DNA of 64,000 nucleotides from Bacillota bacterium (lineage in GTDB: Bacteria; Bacillota; Negativicutes; Sporomusales; CTSoil-080). Position 1 is the first letter of the stretch. Each line of letters begins with the position of its first letter. Shown piece after piece: positions 1-7,831 of this stretch. The stretch is from NCBI GenBank assembly GCA_017889635.1, contig JAGGAC010000001.1:62001-126000 (forward strand), read 5' to 3'. The position numbers were made by a program, and so were the translations under genes. The notes below the pieces were generated by a model. The model was given only the letters and a program-made list of their open reading frames with translations, made no database searches and was not told the DNA's origin.

Positions 1-136
1 GTAAGTAGGTATCGGATTATAAAGTGCTTAATTCAGACGAGCTATAAAGTATGCGCAGGGTTTAAAATGGGTGAATGTATGTAAAAGCTGGCTGGACTAG
101 AGTGGGAACAGGTTTGATAATAAACCCTTTATAACG

Positions 137-165
137 AAAAAATCCCTAGCTACGAAGCTAGAGAT
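137..165 (-). terminator. Rho-independent terminator of the 32-aa gene
   Basis: Read on the minus strand, ATCTCTAGCT, a TCGT loop and AGCTAGGGAT form a 10-bp stem (one G-U pair) followed by a run of T. It lies 14 nt after the stop codon of the small gene at 179-277, which supports that gene being a real transcription unit. Confidence 0.75.
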
Positions 166-178
166 CAGTTACGCCATA

Positions 179-277
179 TTATTTGCAAGTGTTAATTTTG
201 CGTTGAAGTTCTGCATATGGGTAGAAGTATAACGGAGCGGGCGAATATTTTGCAATAAGCTCAAATAACTTAATCAT
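179..277 (-). CDS. Small 32-aa hypothetical protein
   Basis: An ATG at 277 (minus strand) is preceded by a near-perfect ribosome site, AAGGAGG, 7 nt upstream. The frame runs 32 codons to TAA, with a terminator immediately after. The peptide begins MIKLFELIAKYSPAP and ends QRKINTCK. It is basic, has an aromatic/Pro-rich middle (Tyr-Phe-Tyr-Pro-Tyr) and no signal peptide or membrane segment. No family is recognised. The function is unknown; the case for a gene rests on the ribosome site and terminator. Confidence 0.55.
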   Translation of the reverse strand: MIKLFELIAKYSPAPLYFYPYAELQRKINTCK

Positions 278-521
278 TTGTGAATCCTCCTTGCCTGTTG
301 ATGGTTTAATAATAACAACCTATCCAACCTATGTCAATAATTATTTTCCGTTAATATAAATAATCATTTATTCGAACTATTGTAAATAATTAATAAAAGT
401 TTACTGTTTTAAAAATTATTGGAAAGATTTAAATAATTGAGTGAATGATAGTGTGAAAGTAAAGGATTGCCTCAATGTACTTTTTGGGGCCGAAATGTTA
501 AAATATCGCCAGGATATTCCG

Positions 522-578
522 GATAAGACACGCCCAAGCAAGACTTTATAAGAAAGATTTGTTTGGGCGTGTCTTATC
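522..578 (+). promoter_or_regulatory. Porin leader stem-loop, copy 1
   Basis: A 20-bp stem (arms 522-541 and 559-578, one G-U pair) encloses a 17-nt AT-rich loop. A TAAAAT hexamer lies upstream at 499-504 and could be a -10 box, although no good -35 box is visible. The hairpin has no T-run after it, so it is not a terminator. The same element sits before the second porin at 2006-2060. It probably lies in the 5' untranslated region of the porin mRNA, and its role (stability or regulation) is inferred. The rest of 278-693 is AT-rich and shows nothing else. Confidence 0.6.
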
Positions 579-693
579 TTTAAATACTTTAAGTACTAGA
601 GGCACGAATGAATCAAACAGTAAATTAAGGAGGGGTTTGCGTATTATCAAAATATTTCCATTTGCACAAAGATTAAAAAAAGGGGAGGGTACA

Positions 694-1812
694 ATGAAAA
701 GCCGTACTGTATTATTAATGCTTATGCTATCATTAGCACTCAACACTACAGCATTCGCCCAAAGTCCTGATCCTTCAGCTGAAGAGAAAGATGAGCGTTT
801 GACCATTGGCGGTGACGTTCGTTTTCGCTTTGACAGTCAAACAAACTATAATGAACCAAATTTCGACGCCCAGAAATACAAGGTAAGACTGAATGTCGGT
901 TATAAATTCAGCCCGGAATGGAGCTTCAACAGCCGGTTTGTTGTCGGTGAATCATTGTTTAGCGCCAATCCTCAGGGGGTTGATACCCTGCAATGTGACG
1001 TCGCTAATGTTACATATAAAAAACCAAATTGGAATATCGCCCTTGGCCGTCAAACTTTCGGCATCTTTGAAGGGCTTGCCGTCAACCTAGATAGCGGCCA
1101 TTCAACCGGCGATATCGGTTATCCCAGCAGTCTTTCCCGTTCAGATGGCGCTAGTGCAAAAAACTATGCGTCACTTGATGGAGCGAAAATGCAAAACAAG
1201 ATCGGCGCAGTGGACGTTACTTCCTTTTTCGGCAAATTAAACGCCAGAGTCAGCGGCGGAGCAGATTACAGTGTCGGCGGCATAGCGGCAATTGTTCCTG
1301 CCGGGAAAGCAAATTTTGGCGCAATGTGTTATGGATCTGACGCCTATATTTCCGATTCAAACGCTTCAACTTACGGCCTTAAAACCGGTAGAAAAACCGG
1401 TTATTCTGTTACTGCCAATACAAAATTGCTGAACGACTACTTATATACCGGTGCAGAATATATCTGGGGCCTAGCCGATAGTCATGACAAAGCATGGAAA
1501 CTAATTGTTAAAACTCCTAATACCGAAAAAGCCGGCGATATGCAATACGCTGTTGAATATAGGAACATTCAACAAAACGCCTTAGACTATGCCGGCAGTT
1601 ACGGCTCAACCGCAGCCGGCTTAACCAGCACCTATAAAAGTATCGCCTACGGCGATTATGATTACTGGGCCGTATCCGCTAAACGCCAGCTTACCAAAGC
1701 TATGTATGCTACTTTGTTTTTCGAAAAATATAATCCGCAAAACCTGGGGTCAAGCGGTGGCAGTCAGGTGGAAGAGCATGTAACCCGCCTTGAACTCGGT
1801 TATACCTTCTAA
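694..1812 (+). CDS. Putative outer-membrane porin (paralog 1)
   Basis: 372-aa protein with a typical signal peptide (MKSRTVLLMLMLSLALNTTAFA) and a mature domain rich in alternating aromatic/polar beta-strand segments, ending in ELGYTF. A terminal Phe is the usual recognition mark for outer-membrane barrel assembly. The family resembles the putative porins of Negativicutes. No SLH domain is present, unlike OmpM-type proteins. Start: an upstream in-frame ATG at 559 exists, but the AGGGGAGGG ribosome site at 681-689 and the signal peptide fix the start at 694. The downstream gene is a close paralog with the same barrel core, so this is a tandem duplication. Its expression probably depends on the leader stem-loop at 522-578. 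Substrate is unknown. Confidence 0.85.
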   Translation: MKSRTVLLMLMLSLALNTTAFAQSPDPSAEEKDERLTIGGDVRFRFDSQTNYNEPNFDAQKYKVRLNVGYKFSPEWSFNSRFVVGESLFSANPQGVDTLQCDVANVTYKKPNWNIALGRQTFGIFEGLAVNLDSGHSTGDIGYPSSLSRSDGASAKNYASLDGAKMQNKIGAVDVTSFFGKLNARVSGGADYSVGGIAAIVPAGKANFGAMCYGSDAYISDSNASTYGLKTGRKTGYSVTANTKLLNDYLYTGAEYIWGLADSHDKAWKLIVKTPNTEKAGDMQYAVEYRNIQQNALDYAGSYGSTAAGLTSTYKSIAYGDYDYWAVSAKRQLTKAMYATLFFEKYNPQNLGSSGGSQVEEHVTRLELGYTF

Positions 1813-1855
1813 CTAACTTATGGAGACTAAGGCATAAGCCAAAACAAGAACTACA

Positions 1856-1909
1856 AAACTACAGGTTCGCTCATTAAACGCGGACCTGTAGTTTTGTTTT
1901 GTTAAGTTT
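1856..1909 (+). terminator. Terminator after porin 1
   Basis: A 15-bp stem (AAACTACAGGTTCGC with its complement at 1880-1894, one G-U) is followed by a T-rich tail. Porin 1 is therefore a single-gene transcript separate from porin 2. Confidence 0.85.
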
Positions 1910-1955
1910 TGAAGGTATGATTATGGTTTATTTATTTTGTATTAAAGAATGTCAC

Positions 1956-1984
1956 TTGACTTTTGTTTGATAAGATATTAAAAT
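1956..1984 (+). promoter_or_regulatory. Sigma-A-type promoter of porin 2
   Basis: TTGACT (1956-1961), a 17-nt spacer and TAAAAT (1979-1984) make a good vegetative promoter. Transcription would begin near 1991, just upstream of the leader stem-loop at 2006, so the hairpin would be at the extreme 5' end of the mRNA. Confidence 0.75.
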
Positions 1985-2005
1985 GTTGGCAAGATATGCC
2001 AAATA

Positions 2006-2060
2006 GGATACGCCCAAGCAACGTTGCTTTAAAGAAAAAAAGGTTGTTTGGGCGTGTCTT
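2006..2060 (+). promoter_or_regulatory. Porin leader stem-loop, copy 2
   Basis: Arms at 2006-2021 and 2044-2059 pair over about 15 bp with two G-U pairs. The GCCCAAGCAA / TTGTTTGGGC core is shared with copy 1 (522-578), but the loop sequence differs. A second short palindrome, CTAGC-ATT-GCTAG, follows at 2064-2076. Differences that leave the stem paired suggest selection on RNA structure. Confidence 0.6.
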
Positions 2061-2169
2061 ATTTCTAGCATTGCTAGAGACATGTGTGAATTAGACAGTA
2101 ACTTAGGGGAAAATTTGTATGCCTAAGAAAGTTTAATTTGCACAACAATCAAAATAAGGAGAGGGTATA

Positions 2170-3387
2170 ATGAAAAATCTTGCAGTATTATTAATGTTTA
2201 TTCTAACTCTAGCCGTTAACATCACAGCATTTGCCGAAAGCACTGATTCTACTACAACTAAAAGTTCTGATGCTGTAACCACCAAGAGTACTGATGCTTC
2301 AACTACCAAAAGTGCTGATGCTACAACAACCAAAAAATCAGAACCTGCAACAACTAAAAGTTCTGACCGGTTGACGATAGGCGGCGATATCCGCATTCGT
2401 CTTGATTCTCAAACAAACTATAACGAGCCTAATTTTGATGCCCAGAAATATAGGGTTAGATTTAATATCGGCTATAAATTCAGTCCGGAATGGAGCTTCA
2501 ATGGTCGGCTGGTTGTCGGCGAATCATATTTTAGCGCCGATCCTGAAGTAGTTGACACCCTGCAATGCGATGTCGCTAATGTTACCTACAAAAAACCGGA
2601 TTGGAATATCGCTCTCGGCCGTCAAGCCTTCAGCATTTTTGAAGGTCTTGCCGTCAATATGGACAGTGGCCACGGCGCTGGTAATGTAGGTTATCCTTCT
2701 AGCGTTGCCAACAAAGCTGATGGCTCAGGAGCCAAGAATTACCCGTCAATGGACGGAGCGAAAGTGCAAAATAAGCTGGGCACCGTGAATTTAACATCGT
2801 TCCTTGGCAAATTAAACTCCAGGATCGATGGCGGTTCAGATAATAGAGTCGGCGGCATCGCAGCAATCGTTCCTGCCGGAAAAGCTAATCTCGGCGCAAT
2901 GTGGTATACCACCGATGCTTATGTTTCCGATTCAGCCGCTACTAAATACGGCCTCAAAACCGGCAATAAAACTGGCTATTCTGTTACAGCCAATACCAAG
3001 CTGCTGAACAACTTCTTATACACCGGGGCTGAATATATCTGGGGCTTGGCAGATACTCGCGACAAAGCCTGGAAACTAACTGTCAAAACACCTGATACCA
3101 AAAAAGCCGGTGATATGCAATACGCGGTTGAATACAGAAACGTTCAACAAAACGCCTTAGACTACTGCGGTAGTTACAACTACACCAACTACGGCTTAAC
3201 CAGTCTCTATAAAAGCATCGACTATGGCGACTATGATTACTGGTCCGTATCGGCCAAACGCCAGCTGACCAAGGCTATGTATGCTACTTTGTTTTTCGAA
3301 AAATATACTCCTGAAAAGCATGGCTCAAGCGGCGGCAGCCAAGTGGAAGAACACGTAACCCGTGTTGAACTCGGCTATACCTTCTAA
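2170..3387 (+). CDS. Putative outer-membrane porin (paralog 2, Thr/Lys-rich N-terminal insert)
   Basis: 405-aa paralog of the preceding porin. It has a signal peptide ending near ITAFA, the same core opening with RLTIGGDIRIR and the same ELGYTF-type C-terminus. The main difference is a roughly 40-residue insert right after the signal peptide, built from five 8-residue units of the type TTKSxDAx. This insert would lie in the periplasm or in an N-terminal linker. Start at 2170 follows a GGAGAGG ribosome site. The substrate is unknown. The high similarity of the two cores suggests recent duplication or gene conversion. Confidence 0.85.
   Translation: MKNLAVLLMFILTLAVNITAFAESTDSTTTKSSDAVTTKSTDASTTKSADATTTKKSEPATTKSSDRLTIGGDIRIRLDSQTNYNEPNFDAQKYRVRFNIGYKFSPEWSFNGRLVVGESYFSADPEVVDTLQCDVANVTYKKPDWNIALGRQAFSIFEGLAVNMDSGHGAGNVGYPSSVANKADGSGAKNYPSMDGAKVQNKLGTVNLTSFLGKLNSRIDGGSDNRVGGIAAIVPAGKANLGAMWYTTDAYVSDSAATKYGLKTGNKTGYSVTANTKLLNNFLYTGAEYIWGLADTRDKAWKLTVKTPDTKKAGDMQYAVEYRNVQQNALDYCGSYNYTNYGLTSLYKSIDYGDYDYWSVSAKRQLTKAMYATLFFEKYTPEKHGSSGGSQVEEHVTRVELGYTF
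2251..2370 (+). repeat. Five tandem 24-nt repeats coding the Thr/Lys-rich insert
   Basis: Units start at 2251, 2275, 2299, 2323 and 2347, each encoding a variant of T-T-K-S-S-D-A-x. Codons differ between copies, so the array is diverged. It is absent from porin 1, where a short acidic segment takes its place. Confidence 0.8.
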
Positions 3388-3424
3388 CAACTGTATAATT
3401 CATTAAGGCATAAGTCCAAATAAG

Positions 3425-3467
3425 AACTACAGGCTCGTTTATTAAGCGGGCCTGTAGTTTTTATTTT
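3425..3467 (+). terminator. Terminator after porin 2
   Basis: AACTACAGGC pairs with GCCTGTAGTT and a T-rich tail follows. It closely resembles the terminator after porin 1, so the duplication included the 3' end. Confidence 0.85.
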
Positions 3468-3616
3468 TGGGAGGAAGTTAGTTGTGATGCAGTGACAGGA
3501 TAAAATTGGATATTAAAGAATATATTCGTAAAGGACTATGTAAAGAGAACTATTACCTTAACTTATCGCCATATTTTTCGTTTTTTAGAGTTGAATAAGA
3601 AATGGAGATGATTAGA

Positions 3617-4510
3617 ATGCCAAGCAAAGAATTTCTTAATCGTCCGGGGAGTATTTGGGAAAGGTACAAATTTGAAGGTAAGTCACAGGATGTGATACGG
3701 CGGGAGATGGAGGAGCAGCTGCTTGAAGCCTATTTAGCGCCAACGGGTGTAAGCTGGGAAACAGGAGAATGCGGCGGGATTAGCGGGAAATGGATTGTTC
3801 CTTCGCAAGAAAATAGTAGTGTTTTTCTGTATATTCATGGCGGGGGTTTTACGCTTGGTTCGTCAGGTATTCCTCTGCCGTTTTTGTGTCAGCTAGCGGC
3901 TAGGCTGAAGCTGCGGTGCTTTTCTGTTGACTATAGATTGGCTCCGGAAAATCCTTTCCCTGCCGGATTAGAAGACTGCCTGGCCGCCTATGAAGGTCTG
4001 TTAGCTCGGGGATATTCACCAGAACAAATCGCTGTAGGCGGAGAATCGGCAGGGGCAACATTAAGTCTGGCGCTGGTTCATCAACTTAAGGCAACCGGCC
4101 GGCCTATTCCAAAAGCGGTGATAGCAATTTCGCCGGTAGTTGATGCGACGCCCAAACAATCTGAGGCAAGCCAATTCGGCAAGGTTCTTGATTCGCTGCC
4201 TGGTATCGAAGAAATCATGGCAGTTTATGCTCCGGGCGCTGATTTGTCTGATCCGCGTATTTCGCCGATTAAAGGCGATTTTACCGATTTCCCTGCCCTG
4301 TTTGTTATTGCCGGTGGTGCGGAAGCTCTTTGCTCTGAGAGCCTGGAATTGGCTGATGTCTGTTCAAGAGCTGGAGGAGATGTAAAATTACTGGTGGGGA
4401 GGGACATGATTCATACCTACCCGTTGGATTTTGCAGATTATCCGGAAGCGGCAGAAGCTTTTGAAGAGATTGTTCTTTTCCTCCGTAATAAATTAAAACA
4501 GAAATTATAA
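3617..4510 (+). CDS. Alpha/beta hydrolase, acetyl-esterase/HSL family
   Basis: 297-aa cytoplasmic hydrolase of the hormone-sensitive-lipase/Aes type. It has the oxyanion-hole motif HGGG (in YIHGGGFTLGSS), the nucleophile elbow GESAGA, and a C-terminal Asp/His region around DMIHTYPLDF that would supply the His of the triad. There is no signal peptide. An upstream in-frame ATG exists at 3602, but GGAG at 3604-3607 is correctly spaced for the ATG at 3617. The natural ester is unknown; short-chain acyl esters are typical of the family. The gene ends 10 bp from a convergent gene, with no room for a separate terminator. Confidence 0.85.
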   Translation: MPSKEFLNRPGSIWERYKFEGKSQDVIRREMEEQLLEAYLAPTGVSWETGECGGISGKWIVPSQENSSVFLYIHGGGFTLGSSGIPLPFLCQLAARLKLRCFSVDYRLAPENPFPAGLEDCLAAYEGLLARGYSPEQIAVGGESAGATLSLALVHQLKATGRPIPKAVIAISPVVDATPKQSEASQFGKVLDSLPGIEEIMAVYAPGADLSDPRISPIKGDFTDFPALFVIAGGAEALCSESLELADVCSRAGGDVKLLVGRDMIHTYPLDFADYPEAAEAFEEIVLFLRNKLKQKL

Positions 4511-4520
4511 ACTTGATAGT

Positions 4521-5330
4521 TTACTTAGTTTGCTCTTTTTCAGCTTTGACTACAAAACCATTTTTGTTAAATTCAACAGTAGTACCTGCCTCATACGTTT
4601 TTAAAACACCTTCAGAAAGAAGTCCATCATCGGAAAGCAATTTAGATTCTTTATTTAATGTACCTTTGATAACTTCGCCTCTATCGTTTAATTCGATATT
4701 CTTCTTTTCTTTGAACTCGATAAATCCAGGAGAGTTATAATTTTTTGTATAATTTTCAATTAATATTTGTTGCCAACCGACAGGACGCATATATGTATTT
4801 TGAGATAAACAAAAGGTAGCTGGCATACCATTGGGATGAAAACTTATTTCACCTTCGGATACAAATATATGATTTGAAGTATTTAATGAAATACTATCTC
4901 CAGCTGCCAAAGTACCTCGAATAACCTCGCCTCGTTCATTAAAAGTAACTTTTGTACCTCCTTTAAAAGTAAGCACCCTATATAGAGGTTTTGCCTCGGT
5001 AGTAGTATTAATAAAAATGGGGAGAGGCGGTGGGGGATTCGAAATTTTATTAAAGGAAGATTGAGTTTTACCTGTTTCATAGGGGAGTGAAGCATTTTCA
5101 GCTAATACACCCTCAAGAACCTCGCCGCTCTGATTAAGAATAACTACTGATCCCTTCTTAAACTTTGGGATTGAATCCCACCAAGTAACAATAACCCCAG
5201 GAGGCGTTATTCTTGTATTTTCCGTCAGGGTTTTAGTATATACTGCCGCATTTGCATTCAAAGGATTACAGAATATTATAATTGTTGAAAAAATAATACC
5301 GACTGAAACTTTTAATAAAAACTTTTTCAA
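4521..5330 (-). CDS. Secreted protein with repeated N-x-x-G-E-V-x-x-G-x-L units
   Basis: 269 aa with a clear signal peptide (cleavage after NANAA). The mature part is made of diverged repeats centred on motifs such as LNQSGEVLEGVL, FNERGEVIRGTL and LNDRGEVIKGTL, ending in FNKNGFVVKAEK. Each unit pairs a short V-x-F/L-N strand with a turn and a G-x-L strand, which suggests a beta-solenoid or hairpin stack. It superficially recalls MORN/YwqK repeats, but the spacing differs and no family is claimed. Its location would be the periplasm or outer surface. The gene is monocistronic, with an AT-rich upstream region shared divergently with the MFS gene at 5579. Confidence 0.7.
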   Translation of the reverse strand: MKKFLLKVSVGIIFSTIIIFCNPLNANAAVYTKTLTENTRITPPGVIVTWWDSIPKFKKGSVVILNQSGEVLEGVLAENASLPYETGKTQSSFNKISNPPPPLPIFINTTTEAKPLYRVLTFKGGTKVTFNERGEVIRGTLAAGDSISLNTSNHIFVSEGEISFHPNGMPATFCLSQNTYMRPVGWQQILIENYTKNYNSPGFIEFKEKKNIELNDRGEVIKGTLNKESKLLSDDGLLSEGVLKTYEAGTTVEFNKNGFVVKAEKEQTK

Positions 5331-5578
5331 TTGAATCCCACCTTTTTATACTTTTACTTAATTTGGTTCTATCATAATTTTCTATTTCCTTCCATAAGTA
5401 AAATATAGCGGTGGGTTTACGCTGGGGATTGAGGAGAGGCGATTGTGAAATGCGGCGGTAATACTTTGAGGGGCAATGGCTTTAAATTTATTGCAATTTG
5501 GGGATAGTAGTGCTGAATGGCAGCGATGACAGGCAGATATTTTCTTGCTTCTTAAATTTAAGGAGGGGAGATAAAAAA

Positions 5579-6874
5579 ATGAATACGAAGAATACATCTC
5601 AACAAGTAGAAGCAAAAGCAAAGACAAGTATGAACTTTGGTGCTTGGGGCTGGGGAATGATTATATATTCGATGCTGCTTTACTTTAGCTATGCCGGTTG
5701 GGGGGTTGACGGGCTTAACATTTTTACTACTGCATTTGGGAAGGAACATGGGTGGGACCCTGCTGCGCTGCTTGCTCTGGTTGCTCCTGGCCAATTGATG
5801 GGCGTTGTGGGGACAGGCGTTTTTGGACAGTTGACTTTGAAAAAAGGGCCTAAGGTGACGATAATAGTTTGTCTGGTTATGACGGCAGTTTCGATTGGTT
5901 GGTTTGGACGGATCAGTTCGCTTACCGAATTCGGAATTTCATTAGCACTAATTAATTTTTTTGGTGCCGGATTCGGGTTTGTAGCTCCGGGAACGTTGAT
6001 TAACAATTGGTTTCCTAATAAAAAAGGTCTTGCTTTGGCATGGGCAACTATGGGGTTTCCACTGTCCACAGCTATTTTTGTTCCAATTATCGCGGTTATG
6101 TTTTCCGAACTTGGTATAGCTAATTCTACGTCGATATGGGCTATAATACTTGTTCTGTTAGCGGTAATTGCGCATTTCGTTGTGAAAAATAATCCGGAAG
6201 AACGTGGCTGCAGTCCGGACAATGAACAACTGTCCCGCGAGGAAATAGAAGCGAACTTAAAAGAATTGGAAGGCTATTCTAGTTCGTTTACTCTGAAAAG
6301 ATTACTAAAAGACAAGGACATGTGGTTGATCAGCCTGGGCTTTGGGTGCCTTTGGATGGTTACCGTTGGTATTGTTGCTCAATTGGTTCCGCGTTTAGAA
6401 AGTATCGGCTACAGTCAGAGTGTTGCTGTTCTTTTATTGTCTGCCGCAGCAGTTTGTGCTTTACCGGGAAGTCTTTTATGGGGGTGGCTTGACCAAAAAT
6501 ATAGTACCAGATTGGCTGGAATCGTTTATGCTGCCATGTACATCATTACGCTTATCATTATGATTGTGCAGACAAATAATATATTCGTTACGTTTATCGC
6601 AATAGTTATGGTAGGGCTGGGACTTGGTGGCATTAAGAATCTTGTTACTTCAATTATTGCATCTGTTTATGGGCGCTACGACTTTGCTGCTGCTTTCCGT
6701 ATTGTTTTGCCGATCACAGTTGTTGTGCGTACTCTAGCCTTTGCAGTACTGGCAATTGCCTTGCAGCTGGGGACTGGTTTTTCCGGTGCTTATACAGCTT
6801 TTATCGGAATCGATATTATCGGCTTGATTTTGGTTTATTTTATTACTAGCCAATGTAAGGGAAAAGTCGGCTAG
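5579..6874 (+). CDS. MFS transporter, oxalate/formate-antiporter-like
   Basis: 431 aa, about 12 hydrophobic segments in two halves joined by a charged loop containing NNPEERGCSPDN, a motif common in the OFA/monocarboxylate branch of the major facilitator family. The loop between helices 2 and 3 carries LKKGPK. It probably moves a small organic anion across the inner membrane; the substrate cannot be read from sequence. An upstream ATG at 5498 has no ribosome site, whereas AAGGAGGGGAG lies just before the ATG at 5579. It stands alone and is followed by its own terminator. Confidence 0.8.
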   Translation: MNTKNTSQQVEAKAKTSMNFGAWGWGMIIYSMLLYFSYAGWGVDGLNIFTTAFGKEHGWDPAALLALVAPGQLMGVVGTGVFGQLTLKKGPKVTIIVCLVMTAVSIGWFGRISSLTEFGISLALINFFGAGFGFVAPGTLINNWFPNKKGLALAWATMGFPLSTAIFVPIIAVMFSELGIANSTSIWAIILVLLAVIAHFVVKNNPEERGCSPDNEQLSREEIEANLKELEGYSSSFTLKRLLKDKDMWLISLGFGCLWMVTVGIVAQLVPRLESIGYSQSVAVLLLSAAAVCALPGSLLWGWLDQKYSTRLAGIVYAAMYIITLIIMIVQTNNIFVTFIAIVMVGLGLGGIKNLVTSIIASVYGRYDFAAAFRIVLPITVVVRTLAFAVLAIALQLGTGFSGAYTAFIGIDIIGLILVYFITSQCKGKVG

Positions 6875-6889
6875 GGAATTCTATAAATT

Positions 6890-6926
6890 AAAAGACACCA
6901 TTTTACTGTTATGTAAATGGTGCTTT
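6890..6926 (+). terminator. Terminator after the MFS gene
   Basis: AAAAGACACCATTT... pairs with ...AAATGGTGCTTTT around a short loop and ends in T residues, 16 nt after the stop codon at 6874. Confidence 0.75.
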
Positions 6927-6940
6927 TACAGAGCGTCGAC

Positions 6941-6977
6941 AACAATGCACTTTACGCAAAGCGTAAGGTGCATTGTT
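6941..6977. terminator. Bidirectional terminator between convergent genes
   Basis: AACAATGCACTTTACGC pairs with GCGTAAGGTGCATTGTT across a 3-nt AAA loop (one G-U). It lies 6 bp past the end of the minus-strand amidase gene and can end transcripts from both sides. Confidence 0.7.
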
Positions 6978-6983
6978 TATTGA

Positions 6984-7622
6984 TTAATGGCACAGAAAGT
7001 AACTAATGATACCTTTTAAAATGCCGTCAGCTATTAGATTTTGATAGGCGTTATCCATAAGACATAATGCTTCTTCCAAATTGGAGAGATACCCCATTTC
7101 AATTAATGCTGCCGGCACGTCATTATGAATGAGTACATAAAAATCGGCGGGGCTAACACCATTATCAACTGTGCAGATTTCGTTTATTAAAGAAGTTTGA
7201 ATTGCACAGGCAAGGTCAGAAGAACGGTCTTTCGGGAAGTAACTGGCAGGACCTACAAGATTGATATTCGGAACAGAGTCAGAATGCAGGCTTACGAAAA
7301 TATCAGCACCAGAGTTTTTAGCAACATCTACTCTGGCTTGGAGATCGGCGTCCAGCGTGGAGTCTGCTGGTGCTAGGTTAACGTCACGTGTTCGCGTCAT
7401 AATCACTGTAGCACCGAACCTAGCTAGTTTTTTGGATAGTTTAAGAGCGACCGCCAGATTAATATCAGTTTCCCGAATCCTATAGTTTATGGTTCCCGGA
7501 TAAATACCGCCATGACCAGGGTCGAGGACAACAATTTTATTTAATAATGGCTTTAATAATCCAGCACAGCCACAGTAGCATCCGCTGACGTCTTTTTGAT
7601 GACAGGGATCACAATGCAACAT
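6984..7622 (-). CDS. N-acetylmuramoyl-L-alanine amidase (Amidase_3, CwlD-like) with Cys-rich N-terminus
   Basis: 212-aa zinc amidase that would cut the bond between MurNAc and L-Ala in peptidoglycan. The Amidase_3 signature is complete: DPGHGG (first His), RETDINLA (Glu), LHSD (second His) and IEMGYLSN (catalytic Glu). Unlike most family members it has no signal peptide. The first 25 residues instead contain six Cys (CDPC, GCYCGC), which suggests metal binding or disulfide cross-linking as in spore coat proteins. Start: a TTG at 7637 would be possible, but it overlaps the GGAGGA ribosome site that serves the ATG at 7622. A sporulation or germination role is inferred only. Confidence 0.82.
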   Translation of the reverse strand: MLHCDPCHQKDVSGCYCGCAGLLKPLLNKIVVLDPGHGGIYPGTINYRIRETDINLAVALKLSKKLARFGATVIMTRTRDVNLAPADSTLDADLQARVDVAKNSGADIFVSLHSDSVPNINLVGPASYFPKDRSSDLACAIQTSLINEICTVDNGVSPADFYVLIHNDVPAALIEMGYLSNLEEALCLMDNAYQNLIADGILKGIISYFLCH

Positions 7623-7675
7623 TTTTATTTCCTCCAATATGCGCCTTGCTATATATTATGTTAAGGAGAATAAAA

Positions 7676-7762
7676 ATGTTCCGGCAGTTGACTACGCCCA
7701 GTAAGGTCCCAAAAGACGGGAATAGCTTGCCGCCGTCCCTTTGGCACGTCTCCTTGGGTTAG
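7676..7762 (+). CDS. Possible 28-aa ORF with good ribosome site
   Basis: ATG at 7676 follows TTAAGGAGAATAAAA, a strong ribosome site, and the frame runs 28 codons (MFRQLTTPSKVPKDG...). However, the coding stretch overlaps an imperfect palindrome typical of dispersed intergenic repeats, so it may be accidental translation of repeat debris. No family recognised. Confidence 0.25.
   Translation: MFRQLTTPSKVPKDGNSLPPSLWHVSLG
7706..7747. repeat. REP-like imperfect palindrome
   Basis: GTCCCAAAAGACGG (7706-7719) is an imperfect inverted copy of CCGTCCCTTTGGCAC (7733-7747). Palindromes of this composition are common dispersed elements in Firmicutes and are often tied to Y1/RAYT transposases. Remnants of such a transposase occur at 9513-9620 and 9960-10063. 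Confidence 0.4.
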
Positions 7763-7831
7763 TTTCTTTGAATTTGGCTGCAAGGACGGACTTATTGGAG
7801 GATTTCGGGTAGGGGTATGGAAGTTTAAAAT

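Noticed and set aside
546-806. 86-codon minus-strand frame
   Set aside because: Antisense to the porin leader and signal-peptide region, with no ribosome site.
2251-2370. Short regular repeats considered as CRISPR
   Set aside because: Units are contiguous with no spacers and lie in frame within the porin gene.
7743-7758. TGGCAC...TTGG resembling a sigma-54 promoter
   Set aside because: Spacing and the essential GC of the -12 element are wrong, and no fitting gene follows.
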